Shown one piece after another: positions 1 to 11,486 of a DNA stretch of 64,000 nucleotides. Below the pieces are notes generated by a model that made no database searches, was not told where the DNA came from, and saw nothing but the letters and a program-made list of their open reading frames with translations. The position numbers and the translations under genes were made by a program. Origin of the DNA: Chaenocephalus aceratus (Eukaryota > Chordata > Actinopteri > Perciformes > Channichthyidae); assembly GCA_023974075.1 (NCBI GenBank), contig CM043800.1, positions 34,374,959-34,438,958 on the forward strand, read 5' to 3'. Position 1 is the stretch's first letter. Every line of letters begins with the position of its first letter.

Positions 1-377
1 CTTCTTTAAAGGACAAAACATGTGACTAGTTTCATCTGGAGGCTAATATCTCTTCCTGTGGTGAAGGATAACCACTCAATCCCCTTCAAAGAAGCGCAAT
101 CAGTCCCAATCTCTACTCTGAGATATTAATATAAACATGACTGTGATATAATTACAAAGTTTCAAATAGGTGTGCCTGTTATTGAAAAACACATTTCAAG
201 CGACATATTACTGCCGAGCACCTGTGGTTGAATAAGTAAGAGAAAAACTGGAATCAATTATGTGTAAATCTACAATTTAAGTGGCTGACAGTAGAGGATG
301 ACCTTTTTGCGGTTATGTTTGGGTATTTGCATATATGAGTGTGCATGCAGGTGGGAGGCTATTTGAAGCCAACTCTG

Positions 378-543
378 CATCACGGTCCGTCCACACAGCA
401 GCTTTTCAAAAATCTTGAAAATCTTGGAGCTGGGCGTGTCTGACAGCTTGGGGATTTTTTGCGAGCAACACGACCAACAACCAATCACATGAATCTCCCG
501 CCCCCGACATACAAAGCAAAAAACCCCAGGGATTTTATGCGAG

Positions 544-576
<33 letters not shown>

Positions 577-1016
577 CCCCAAACAGGCGAAAACCTACCA
601 GTTTCACCCACTGTCTCTGCCACCTCCCTCCATGCCTGGTTCCTCCGGTTTGTATCCCGTTAATAGTTCTGGTCGTAAAGAACCGGGTGATTTGCTACCG
701 TAATTTCTCGTTTGGAATATGAGGAAATGAACTGCGGTCTGGTTCTCCCTGCTTACACGCGGTTTGATTGGCTCGCGCTTCTACTGTCAGAATTGCATAA
801 ACGTGTTTGATTGGCTGGCGCTTCCAGCTCAGCTTCAAAAGTTGAACATTGCTCAACTTTTGAATCTTGGAAATCTTGGAAATCTTCGCTTCGCTCCCCC
901 ACAATGCAGTTCGGCGAAAAGCGAGGCAAAGCGACGTCATCAACATTCAAAGTCAATGGGCAGAGAAGCGGTGGAAGATTCGTCTAAAGCTGCTGTGTGG
1001 ACGTACCGTCACGATG
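378..1016. mobile_element. Non-autonomous DNA transposon (MITE-like) with inverted ends
   Basis: The segment around 382-404 and the reverse complement of 986-1010 share the block CGTCCACACAGCAGCTTT and match at about 22 of 23 positions, so the two ends form terminal inverted repeats about 640 bp apart. There is no transposase reading frame. The interior holds a smaller inverted repeat near 836-862 (CAAAAGTTGAAC facing GTTCAACTTTTG-like sequence) and an (AT)n run. It lies in the cadm4 intron upstream of the exon at 1311. The superfamily is not clear and no target-site duplication was established. Confidence 0.6.
546..572. repeat. (AT)n microsatellite
   Basis: About 13 uninterrupted AT units lie inside the MITE-like element. 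Confidence 0.9.
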
Positions 1017-1310
1017 GAATTTGAAATGAAATGTCAAAAGCTATTTTAATTAACATTGAATCTATTGATATCTTTTTGTATTAATTTACTAATGGCTTTG
1101 AGATGTCAACAAAGACATAAAAAAGGTAAATTATTACCAAGTTGCCCTCCTCAAATTACTTGTTTTGCTCAAAAGCCAAAGATACTCCATTAAACAGCCA
1201 ATCCTGTCATTGGAAAACCTTGAAACTGCACATTTCTGACTTTCTTCTTTGATAAATTATCAAAAATCGAATATGTTTTTAATGAAACCTCTCTCCGTCT
1301 CCTTCCTTAG

Positions 1311-1483
1311 GCCCAGGAACATCCAGTGGTCCAAGATTAACGACACCTTACCTGAGAGGGCAGAGATTTCCGGCCCCACCTTTCAGATTTCCCGCCTCAG
1401 CCAATTACACAACGGGACGTACTTGTGCCAGGCCCAGAACAACTTTGGACGCGCTGCCGATCATTACACCCTGCTGGTGTACG
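1311..1483 (+). CDS. cadm4: cadm4 exon: C-terminal half of the third Ig domain
   Basis: This exon encodes the end of the membrane-proximal Ig-like domain of cell adhesion molecule 4 (SynCAM4/Necl-4), a type I membrane protein that mediates cell-cell adhesion, in mammals notably at axon-Schwann cell contacts. Visible features are IQW (the C-strand Trp), LPERAE, the HNGTYLCQAQN motif holding the F-strand Cys, and LLVY at the G strand. Mammalian CADM4 has IRW, SLPERAE, NGTYTCEASN and LVVYD in the same places. The acceptor is CCTTCCTTAG|G and the donor ACG|GTGAGT. The exon opens on the third base of a codon and closes on the first. Earlier exons (signal peptide, Ig1, Ig2, start of Ig3) lie upstream of the window. 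Downstream joining to 8637 restores an Asp codon (VYD). Confidence 0.93.
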
Positions 1484-4400
1484 GTGAGTAACTATGGCTG
1501 ACAGTTGATTACATGTTGCAAGTTTTCTTTAGAGTTTCCAAGAGTGCTTGAAATGTTTTCTTCATTGATTCTTCTCCATTGTATTTCGTTCATTTCCAGT
1601 CCAGGATAATTGTTAACTGCTCATAATAATTGTATTTCCAATGGGTCTTTTGCTTGTTGCATTTGTTGTTCTTCTGTTCTGATGATACCTTTTGGGAGAA
1701 GTATTTTACATTTCATCGATCCTTTTATCTCCCCAGTGTCTTTGGAGTCTGGGTATTCTAGCGCTGGGCAACAGACCCATTAAATCCTGACGCTTGTCTC
1801 ATCTGTCCTTCGGTTTTATTTGTTTTCCTGTTTCGGTACACAGCAGGAAACCTCTGCTAAACCTTCTGCACAATTGATTCAACAGAGATATTGATTCCAG
1901 AAGAAGAACGAAGGCTACCGTGCTCAGACAGTAGTCACCAACATCATTATTCAGGCTTTTCATTGAAAATAACCAATTCATCTTGTACCCTGTGACCCCG
2001 TCCTCTCTTCCCTGAATTCAGAGTAACTTTATTCCTCAAGTGCAATAAATAAAACTTCGAGGTGTTGATTGATTGATTGTGACAGCTGAATGCAATTCTC
2101 AAGACAAGTTTACAAGTAGGAGAAGAAGACAACACACAGTTCAATGTAATATTTCAATGCGGGATCTGTTGGCACACGGCATTTGACATGGTTACATTTG
2201 GCAAAACAAGAGGGGTGGAACATATGTGGCATTTAAAATTCAGGTAAATCAACTTGGCTTGTTGCCTTAGCAGAAGTATCAGAGGCGGGAGGAAGATATG
2301 GGTAAGGGGGATTTTGTTGTCAGGTTTTACAAGTTTTCCTCGATGTTGCACCTCGATTCAGTGGTGGTACATTCTTAATGAAGGTTGACCCAGATAGACT
2401 GCACACCGTGGCTCTGAGAAAAAGACAGCGATGCTTGCAACATCACATGGAAATCATCTCATCTCGATAAAGTTATTCCTCAGAAAATGTGACAAATTGG
2501 CCAACTTTTGAGTTTGAAGCACATTTTGAAAACAAGCTTTCGATGTGTTTTATGTTGTGTAATCCGCTCGTGAAGCAACTGAGTAAACTTGCAAGGAAAA
2601 AGGGAACACAATTGGGATTGTGAGATTTTAATGGGACAGTTGAGGAAGTGAGCTCTTCATTAAGACGTCTATGCTTTGGCCTGATTGCACACACTCTCCT
2701 GTCACTCAGCAGGTTTGATCTACGCTTCCCCTGCAGGCAGCTCCTGGCATTGCACCTTAAGAAATCTGAAGGAAGAAGGGCGTCGAGACATTATATCTTA
2801 TGTAACGTTTTTTAATGCAGCGCCCCCACATCTATCCATCACACTAAAACTCTCTTTCTCTCACAAGTGCACACGACAATCACACAGTCTTGTACAAGCT
2901 TGTCTAGCATGAAAAGGCACACGTAATGGCAGCTTTCCACAGGCATCAAGGGTGGCAACAGTGGCAAGATGAAAGGTGACATCGCCACCCACTCTGCCTC
3001 TTCTTCGTCTCTTTTTCTCTCTGTCTTTCTCTCTCGCGCTCTCTATCCTAGAAGGTTAGACATGCCATGCTTTGATGTGTGTTGCCACCTCTGTAGAAAC
3101 ATGTTCTGTCCTCCTCATCCTCCTCCTCCTCCTCCTCCTCCCTCGTCGTTTTTAGCCGTCTTCTTCAGTTGTTCTTCACTGTGTCATGTCCTTTTTTCTA
3201 CGATTCATCGTTTGTCATTCTTTATTTAATGCCGCTGCTCCGTGCTGGTCATTAATTTGATTGATACTTTTTGTCTGATCGTCTCTTATTATGAAAAATA
3301 AATATATGCAAAGTAAGACATCTTGCCTCGACATAAATCCATAAAATCCACATAACCAACATAAGCCAGGCGGCAACTCCTCTGCTCTGCACCACGGATT
3401 TCCAGCAATCAGCCTCTTAAATCCTCCCGCTGTAGCCCTGTATCAGTGCTGGTTTGCTCTACTTTAAAAGATGCACTCGCCCACTGGGAAGATTGTTTAA
3501 AACCTTATCTGCAACAGCTCCGAGTTGTTGATTTAGCCATCGAATTAATAATCTGTAAACGACTTAAAGTCATGCCACAACTAATAACTGGCTAACTCCT
3601 TACGCAAGGATAGTCCTATGCACTCCTTGTATTCAGCCGAAAGTCTTTGCAGTGATATATATGCATTTATGAATGTTACATAATCATAAGAAGGTGTCTG
3701 TTTTGCATGACTGCCAATCTAAATAAATCAATGAATCATTTAATACAGTGTTAGCGAAGTGCTATGTTATGATTAAATACTAAGTTCATTAGTCAATATT
3801 GAATACAAATATGAATCCACAAAGATGACTCTTCTAACACTCAGCACCCACTTTGTTATAGTAGGTGTATTTATTGTAATTTTTTAGATAGTGAATATCT
3901 AATTTTGTGCCAAAGTATTTCATATCTAGATGGTGATAGTGATAGATCTAACTCCACTTCTCCATCCCTCTCTTATTCTCCTTACTTCTCATATTATCCC
4001 TCCTCTGTTGCCTCACCCTTTTCCCCATTCCTTTCCTTGACAGCCGTCCTCATTTAACCGGCCCTCTGTTCTGTTCATGTCCACTTCCTCTTCCCCCCAC
4101 CCCCTCACCCTTTCAACTGTTTTTCACCTTGCCACCATTTTGCCCTCTGCTTTCAGTTCATCTACAGTTCAGTCTCTTTATTCAAGGAACACCTAGGTTT
4201 CTTAGAATATGACATGAGGAGTGTGTGGGAGGAGCTAGGAAGGGATAGATCGAAAGGAGGAAGGAAGGGGAAGAGAGGGTAGGAAGAAGGGCAGGTTAAC
4301 ATTCAGTATCGCAGCATGTCAGTTTAGTTGGCTCCTAGCCTTTTCCCAGGAAATCCCAGGGTGCACTGGGGGAATAAGGTGGGGGGAAGGGCTTTAGGAT

Positions 4401-4781
4401 GTGTGTGTAAGTTGACTCAGCAGAAAAGAAACCATTTTATTGCAGGTGCAGAAAAACCACCAGGGATCTCTCTCGTCTTTCTCCTTCTCATTCCGTGTCA
4501 ACCTTCCCTCGGCGATTGTTATCTGCCGCCAGGGTGCGTACACAGAGTACACACTCAGGCAAAAGTGGCTGCCAATTTGTCACAGGTGCTTTCGGCGCTG
4601 TCACTTCATGAGGGAGGTGGGCTCAATGCTGGCAACGGGGAACAAAGAGCGGGAGTGTGTGTGGCAGAGACGTGACGCATTGGAGCTGAGCTTTATTTGA
4701 CTGGTCACACTTTCACAAAGTCACTATTGAAATAAGAAATGGGAAATGGTTTGATTGAATCAGAGTGCACACATTACACAC

Positions 4782-4785
<4 letters not shown>

Positions 4786-4827
<42 letters not shown>
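4786..4827. repeat. (CA)n microsatellite
   Basis: Roughly 21 CA units lie in the cadm4 intron. About 80 bp downstream a (GT)n tract of opposite orientation begins, so the two could pair as a long imperfect hairpin. Confidence 0.9.
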
Positions 4828-4832
<5 letters not shown>

Positions 4833-4907
4833 CAAGTATATGTTCCATATCTGTGCCACCATTGTTAAGGAGAAATTGGATTTTTATATGTGTGAATCTA
4901 CGCAAAG

Positions 4908-4958
4908 GTGTGTGTGTGTGTGTGTGTGTGGTGTGTGTGTGTGTGTGTGTGTGGTGTG

Positions 4959-5018
<60 letters not shown>

Positions 5019-5022
5019 TGTG
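4908..5022. repeat. Interrupted (GT)n tract
   Basis: About 115 bp of GT dinucleotides is broken at intervals by GTGG, giving a higher-order spacing of roughly 25-40 bp. Confidence 0.9.
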
Positions 5023-5346
5023 ATTGGGAGGAGGGTGTTACTGATTGTCTGGTGAAAGCCCGGAGGGATCCGTTATGTAATTGAACATCGCTGCTGCACT
5101 CCGATGAATCGCGGAGCCAATACAACCCATTAGAATTGAATTGCATGAGAGAGTGTGGGAGATTTGGAGAAACAGAAAAGGGAGAGGACGAGGTACAGAT
5201 GAAGAGATGATGAGGACTGTTAGTTTGAATATATGTTACTTACTTACATGCATGCATGTGGATGTGAGTGTGTGTACATGTTGTGCTAAACAGAGCAGGA
5301 AGTGATCACAAGGGAGGGATTAATTGTGTTTCCTTGTACGATGTGA

Positions 5347-5410
5347 GGGTCTAAGGACAGAGGGTCTAAGGACAGAGGGTCTAAGGACAGAGGGTCTAAG
5401 GACAGAGGGT
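5347..5410. repeat. 16-bp tandem repeat, four copies
   Basis: The unit GGGTCTAAGGACAGAG is repeated four times with no visible mismatch, followed by GGGTGTC. It is an isolated minisatellite in the cadm4 intron. Confidence 0.92.
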
Positions 5411-5454
5411 GTCATTTTTCTCACACTGATATTCTGAACAATCTGTGTTGTATT

Positions 5455-5570
5455 TGCTGTAAAGTGTCTCTACTGTTGGCTATTTTTATTATATGTACAG
5501 CACTTTGGCTCGACCACAAATCGTTTATAAATGTGCTATATAAATAAAACTTGATTTGATTCTATAAAAA
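5455..5570 (+). mobile_element. LINE (L2-like) 3' tail fragment
   Basis: The stretch has a GTACAGCACTTTGG block followed by GTGCTATATAAATAAAACTTG and a TTGATTTGATT tail. That is the usual 3'-end layout of L2-clade fish LINEs, with an A/T-rich stem, AATAAA and short tail repeats. No coding part remains, so it is a 5'-truncated insertion. Confidence 0.6.
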
Positions 5571-6859
5571 ATATACTGTATATGGAAAGCATATGATAGA
5601 CATATGAAGTTATAGGAGCACAGTGAGATAGACAAGGATGCTAGGTGACCAGGGAGTAATCTGTGTCTCTCTGGCTCTTGTAATGAGCCGTCAGGATAAT
5701 TGGAATACTGAAAAACTCCATTTAATGAAGTGAGACTTTCAAGAAACATCAAATGAGAATGAAAAGTGTAAACCGGTCGGAGGGATGTGGAAGTGGGGAG
5801 AGATAATAATGCAGAGAACATTTTCCAGGGTTTCTCCACAATCCTCTATTGACGTCTGGTTGAATTTTGAATGAGTCATCAGCCAATCAGTGCTCGAGGT
5901 TATGGCCTTGAAGGTGGACCCCTGACCGATGCCCAGCATTTAGTGCACTGATTGACAGTGGGAGAAACCACTGCTCTCGGCCAGGCTCTTTTAATCGGGG
6001 AACACGATAGAATAACAGTGCTTATCCAAAATGGCGCCGCAGCATCCTCAGGCACACGACTGCGAGAATGAGATACGACAAGGAACGTCATTATCCCAAG
6101 TGCCGCCACATCCATCCCGGAAAATAACATGGGCTGTGTGTGCCTGATTGGCAGCCATAGAGTGTTAATGAATAACAATATGATGTAGGGAGAAAGTAAA
6201 GGACGCTATCGGCCAAGAGAACGACAGCTGTATGGCATTCTCCTTAATTAAGAGAGGGGACGTAGTTACTGAGGAGTGAAACCAGAGAGGCAGTGGAATG
6301 AAGGGAAATGAAGCAGGGAGGGGGGTTTAGATGAGTGGGGCAGAGTTTGGGTGAAGAAGAACAGTAACAAAAGAAGTGAGGATAAAAAAAAAGTTGGAAG
6401 AAAGAACGATTTGTGGGTCATTCTTGATAGTTAAGAGACATTAATCAGTATCCAGTTAATTAGGGCAGAAACCACGGCAATGAATCCTCAGGCTCAAGTG
6501 ACAACCACACGCATCCACTGTCCACACACACATGCTACATATATGTACTCAAACAGGAGAGCACTTGCACTTTACATAATTCCATCTAGTATATGTGTTC
6601 CCTCTCTTTTCTCACTCACCTTGCTCTCACTTGATCTTTTGTCTTTCCCACATAATACACGTTGCATCACGTTATATTTCTTTACAGAGGAAAAGGGAGA
6701 CCAAGGCTGGGCTGAGAGAAAAGAGAATCATGAGGGGGAGGCATAGTGCTGACATAAGAAGAGTGCAAAAAGAGATTGATGATCTCAGGGCCAGTGGGAA
6801 AAAGGGAAAGAAGAGACAGAGGAATACTTGCCAATAAATTACTCCTGAGCAGAAAGGGC

Positions 6860-6862
<3 letters not shown>

Positions 6863-6922
<60 letters not shown>
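6863..6922. repeat. (GT)n microsatellite, about 30 units
   Basis: Uninterrupted GT run in the cadm4 intron. Confidence 0.93.
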
Positions 6923-6925
<3 letters not shown>

Positions 6926-7040
6926 GTATGTTACTGTAGTCCTTTGTGAGTGTGTTGTGTTGTGTGCGAGTATGCATGGGCAATTATGCATTTGTATTTA
7001 AATGTGCATGAACATGTGGTACACACGCCTACTAAGCAAG

Positions 7041-7041
<1 letters not shown>

Positions 7042-7087
<46 letters not shown>
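7042..7087. repeat. (TG)n microsatellite, about 23 units
   Basis: Uninterrupted TG run about 120 bp after the previous GT tract. Confidence 0.93.
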
Positions 7088-7089
<2 letters not shown>

Positions 7090-7641
7090 GTGTGTTAGGA
7101 GATTTCAATGTTAACTAGGCCGCATTTCCAAATCTCCCCGCGTTCCTAAAACAAGCTGTTATCTTACATGAAGGAATCCAGAGCATACAATTAACCGTTT
7201 AACAATAATCCACTTTAATGGTAATATACAATGCAATACAATCAAGTACAGTACAAATTAAATACAGTTTATCTGTGGGATCCCATACTTACCTGTGCCA
7301 GCGAGAGGAGAGAGGAGAGAGGGCACACAGCGGGGTTCCTGTCTAAATACCTCGCTGACCAAAGGAGGAGCTATCTGCGCCTCCCTTCCAGACTAGTGAT
7401 TGGCTGCCCAAAATTATCAACACCTCACATCTTAAGTTCCCCAATCCCAGTGTCTCAGATCACAGGGATCTGAGATGCCTGTATGTTAACTCCCCACCTT
7501 CCCCCTCATCCTTTGTCCTCAAAAAGCCACATGTTCACAGGCCCCATAAACAGTTCACAGACTTCTACCCAAATCATTTATCCCTTTTAAGTCTTTTCAT
7601 AGTTTACTAACATGAATACATACAAATATTTCCTTACAATT

Positions 7642-7647
7642 TGTGTG

Positions 7648-7719
<72 letters not shown>

Positions 7720-7730
7720 TCCGTCCGTCC
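7642..7730. repeat. (GT)n-(GCGT)n-(CCGT)n compound microsatellite
   Basis: About nine GT units pass into about 15 GCGT tetramers and then CCGTCCGTCC. Strict purine-pyrimidine alternation through the GT and GCGT parts makes it a strong Z-DNA candidate. Confidence 0.92.
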
Positions 7731-8636
7731 TGAGACTACAATTGCTTAGACTCGAACATTGCAACTATCGAGTTGGTTTGATGAACTGGCAGGTTATTCA
7801 TGTTTAGAGTGCTGATATACACACACGAGCAAACTCACCCATTCACACCCACTCGTCCATCTCCCTTCTAGCTCTTGTCAGCCATTATTGTTGTCTTCAA
7901 CAGCAATATGAACTTGTCTCCTTCTACCTCTCTACCTACTATTGTGGCTCAGCCATTGATTCGGAGAATGTGTCAAGATCCAAGCTATTGTTCTGCACTG
8001 AATGAGGCGGTCCCTGCATGGCACTGCTCCGTTGGGAATGCATCCGTCTCACACAATGTCTCTGTCTCCCTGCCATTGTGCCATAGAAAATGTGTCAGTG
8101 ATAAAGAATGTGTTCCATAAATTCCAATTGTCTCACAGATGAATGTCAGCCTGCCAGGTGTGATTCTCTTCAGCCCTTGTTTTAAAGCATATCTTCCCCA
8201 TTGTAAACGTCTTCTTTAACCCCCCCGCAGCTGGCATAGAAGCAACATCATTTGTCCTTATCGCTTGTCAGAGGTCGAGATCGATTCAATTTTGCACACA
8301 TGGTCAATTTGGGGGGAAATAATTAGTAGCATTCGTCTTTGTATCGAAATGGCATCGGCCCCAGTTCTTGATAAGCGTGTTTGAAACTAATTTCTCCTCC
8401 ATTTCTTGGTGTTGCATCCTATCCTCCTTTGAAAGTCATTAACATCAACACCATCTTTGAGACGGACACTACCAGCAAAGAAAACTCAATATATATTCAA
8501 CCACAGTAAAGCATGTGTCATGTTTTATAGACTGTAGTAACTCTGAAACCCTGCATCGCCTTCGTTGAAATGTCACTGCATGTTGTAGATAATAGCATTT
8601 GTGTGGTGTGTTATCCCATTCCCTGTCTGTCTGTAG

Positions 8637-8747
8637 ATAATGTGTCAGTCACTACCACGGTCCCTCCCACTCCCACCACCCAACCAATCACCTCCCATCC
8701 CGTCACCCCAACCCTCCTTACACTCGTCTTCGCTTCGGACCCTAAAG
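8637..8747 (+). CDS. cadm4: cadm4 cassette exon: Thr/Pro-rich extracellular stalk
   Basis: This 111-bp exon has the acceptor CTGTCTGTCTGTAG|A and the donor CCTAAAG|GTAACA. It opens and closes in phase 1, so including or skipping it keeps the frame. Joined to 1483 it reads VYD-NVSVTTTVPPTPTTQP and continues to ASDPK, then G joins AA of the next exon to give Glu. The 37 residues are rich in Thr, Pro and Ser and include an N-V-S sequon, as expected for an O-glycosylated stalk between Ig3 and the membrane. Stalk exons of this kind are alternatively spliced in other CADM genes. Canonical mammalian CADM4 as I recall it runs directly from VYD to PGAVVE, so skipping would give that form. The exon assignment rests on splice sites, phase and composition. 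Confidence 0.82.
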
Positions 8748-8874
8748 GTAACACACACACACACCTTTTGTTATTCTTCCTCTTCTACCCTCCATCTCTC
8801 TCCTCGACCTTCCCTGTTTCCCTTTGGTGTCTTTCACTCCCATATGCTCAACTATGTGATGACTCTCAGGTGGC

Positions 8875-8878
<4 letters not shown>

Positions 8879-8910
<32 letters not shown>

Positions 8911-8919
8911 ACACACACT
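8879..8919. repeat. (CA)n microsatellite
   Basis: CA run with one TACA interruption. Confidence 0.85.
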
Positions 8920-9060
8920 TTTTCTCCTGCAACCTTCCTTTGCCCTGCATCTACATGAGCACACATGCCTGCAGACGCTTGGGTGTGAATCACGCACTCT
9001 CTCCCTCTGCCTTATCACTGACTCTTTGATGCCCCTCACACACATTGCCTAGTCAGCGTG

Positions 9061-9061
<1 letters not shown>

Positions 9062-9115
<54 letters not shown>

Positions 9116-9127
9116 GTGTGTGGTGTG
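9062..9127. repeat. (GT)n microsatellite
   Basis: About 26 GT units followed by TTGTGTGTGG variants. Confidence 0.9.
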
Positions 9128-9401
9128 TCTCGTGGTGCTTGGAGGGTACTGTTAATGAATCTGCATTAAGAGTTTAAGGAGCTGAAAGCGTCCGACACTG
9201 GCCTCTGGAGGGTCAGGGAGATGCTACACAAACGGCATATAGACACACACACACACACATACACACACACACACATGCACACATACAATTAGCAAACAAC
9301 ATATACAGAAAGATGAGAGAAAGAAAGATCAGAGATCTCGGTGTCTCTAATCGTGCTCTCCCTAATGATCATGTTTTACAGCAGGAGGAAGAGGCTGCTC
9401 G

Positions 9402-9434
9402 ACTGTGTGTGTGGTGTGTGTGTGTGTGTGTGTG

Positions 9435-9474
<40 letters not shown>

Positions 9475-9550
9475 TGTGTGTGTGGTGTGTGTGTTGTGTG
9501 TGTGGTGTGTGTGTGTGTGCGTGCGTGCGTGTGCGCGTGTGTGTGCGTGC
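9402..9550. repeat. Complex interrupted (GT)n / (GC)(GT) tract
   Basis: About 150 bp of GT repeats is broken by GTGG and GTTG, and ends in GCGTGCGTGCGTGTGCGCG. It contains several nested higher-order units. Confidence 0.9.
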
Positions 9551-10493
9551 CATAACCAGTATCATTCATCTCAAACACTAACAAACACTCACTGCCATCT
9601 CGTCTTCTCCTTTCTTCTCATACCTGGCTCTCTCTCTCTCTCTGGTGCCTGAAAGGAGAGATGCACGGAGGCAGTGGCAGCATCCATCTTGTTCTTCTTC
9701 TGTTGCCCCTGCCGCCGTCTGTGGCGGGTTGAGGTTGTTCACCTGCTGGGCATATGTGTGGAGATGTCATACAGACGTGTAGGAAGAACAGCAGTTAGCC
9801 GTTTTCAGAGCGTTTAGTTGCTGGTGTATCATCTCTGGGGCTCCTCGGAGAAACAAGCACTTTTGAATACATTCACTTCCTGTGGAGCGTTGGGCTGCGG
9901 CGGATTACAAACAGGGTGGCGTGAGGTAAAGGTATAACGCTTGATTTCTTGCCTTTCATCCCCTGTGAAATATTGCTGCTCTGATCCTATCACTTGTTCT
10001 GGGCCAGCGATGTGATCAAACACACCACTCACAAATACTTGATTCTACACATGAGCAGGAGTGTGCACCTTTTCACGGAGCTCCTTGAGACAATAAATAA
10101 ATGCATGTGCAAGATCACACCATCTTTCCTTCAGCTGTCAGCTCCAATACCTCCATTTCCTTTCACTAGCCCTCTGTCCTTTCTGATATTTATGTGTTAG
10201 CACAGTATTACTGATTCATGTTTTAATTCTGCTCTGTGAAGGTCCAAGAGCTGCATAAATAACGATGTGTCCTCGCCTACTTTTGGCCCCACCAGCTCTT
10301 ACATTCAAAACATCTTTTTTGAATTGTGAGCAAGAACAGACAAAGATTACCTGGAACGTGTATGTTCTTTCTGTGTGTCTGCACCCAGCACTCCATCAAT
10401 CACCTGCTTTCGTCCTTGTCAGAAAGTGCTCACTGGTGCCACGGTGCACAGACACATGCTTAGTGCTTCACTTTGCTTTAAGATCTATATTAA

Positions 10494-10723
10494 GGCTGCG
10501 ACTAACAGTTAATATATAGATTTTTTATCCACACATTTTGTTAAATACTAAAAGAGTTATGACCACAATTTTAAAAGAATAGGAACAAAAAACCAGAAAT
10601 AATTTAGGATGCTGGAACCTGAACATATTCAGCTGCTCGATGAATAATTCATCAGTGAAAAAGATTGCCAATTAGATTTTTCTGTCAGCTGACTAATTGC
10701 TTAATTGCTTATTTGTTTCAACA
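10494..10723. mobile_element. Decayed MITE of the teleost 'GCTGCAACTAA' family
   Basis: The left end reads GGCTGCGACTAACAGTTA. The right end reads GACTAATTGCTTAATTG..TTTGTTTCAACA. These resemble diverged ends of a very common fish repeat that begins GCTGCAACTAACGATTA and ends in its inverted complement. The A/T-rich middle has no coding capacity. A second diverged copy lies at 59020-59290. Confidence 0.55.
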
Positions 10724-11357
10724 CTCACCTCTCTTTTATATTATTCCTGCTTTTCTTGTAGTCCCTTAATTTATAGTTGGTGGTGTTGACATTAATATTC
10801 CTTCCCACATTACACTGTGAAATGCCCCAGAATTTAGCTTGCCTTTTTGTTTTTCAAATATTGTAATCTCTCTTTTCTCATCCTTGGGTGTTCTGATTAA
10901 AATCCTCCGGACTCGGAGAATAAAAACACTCAAAGTCTCCCTCATTCAAAATGCATTGTGATCTTGACAGGCGCTTGGCTGGAGTGGGTTTTTAGAGGCT
11001 GAAATACTTTGCTATTCACCCTCCTCATTTCTCCACCTTTCTCTCACCCATTCTGACCGGTCGGTGTTCTGTGCCGTGGGGGGGGATGCAAGGTGATAAA
11101 CCAAGCTGGATGGAGGATATTCACTTCAGTTGTGTCCTGTCTCGCTCCCTGTACCTTCACGCTGCCATTTTAAAGTTCTTTCTTTCTCTCACTTTTACAT
11201 TTTTTTTCCCACCTACAACTCCTGCTTTCATTTTTCATCTATCCCTCCCTTTATCTCCGTTCCCTTGACTGCACTTCTCTTCCCTTTTGTCTCCATATTC
11301 CCTTTTATATTCCCTTACAACCCACGCTCACTATTTGTTCTTTTTGTTCTTCCTCAG

Positions 11358-11486
11358 AACCCGGTGCCGTGGTGGAGACTCACAGTGCAGTACCATATGC
11401 AGTGATAGGGGGCGTTCTGGCACTGCTGGTTTTCACCGTCATCTGTGTCCTCATCGTCACCATCTGGTGCTCCGTTCGACAGAAAG
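11358..11486 (+). CDS. cadm4: cadm4 exon: transmembrane helix and juxtamembrane region
   Basis: The exon reads (G)AA-PGAVVETHSAVPYAVIGG, then a hydrophobic helix (VLALLVFTVICVLIVTIW) and the basic stop-transfer CSVRQKG. Mammalian CADM4 has PGAVVEAQTSVPYAIVGG and WCSVRQKG here, which separates it from CADM1-3, whose juxtamembrane segment is of the RYFARHKG type. The acceptor is TTCTTCCTCAG|AA and the donor AAAG|GTAACA. It is phase 1 at both ends. The basic juxtamembrane region of CADMs is the binding site for band 4.1 FERM proteins. The donor is followed at once by a short (CA)n run. Confidence 0.95.

Larger units (their letters stand above)
1484..8636 (+). other. cadm4: cadm4 intron between Ig3 and stalk exons
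   Basis: This 7.15-kb stretch holds no recognisable gene. It contains many (CA)n/(GT)n tracts, a four-copy 16-bp tandem repeat, a decayed LINE 3' tail and low-complexity pyrimidine runs. About 7100-7600 has a composition unlike its surroundings and may be an old insertion of unidentified family. The segment 5930-6190 is complex and non-repetitive and could be conserved non-coding sequence. Confidence 0.75.
8748..11357 (+). other. cadm4: cadm4 intron between stalk and transmembrane exons
   Basis: This 2.6-kb intron holds several CA/GT tracts, one decayed MITE at 10494-10723 and a C/T-rich stretch at 11110-11356 leading into the acceptor. No further exon is convincing. Confidence 0.75.

Noticed and set aside
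4739..5146. Cys-Val, His-Thr and similar repeat peptides
   Set aside because: Pure translation of (GT)n/(CA)n microsatellites; the same applies to other such frames across the window.
8570..9052. Long open frame read through as a single gene
   Set aside because: Only 8637-8747 is supported as an exon; the rest is translated intron and CA repeat.
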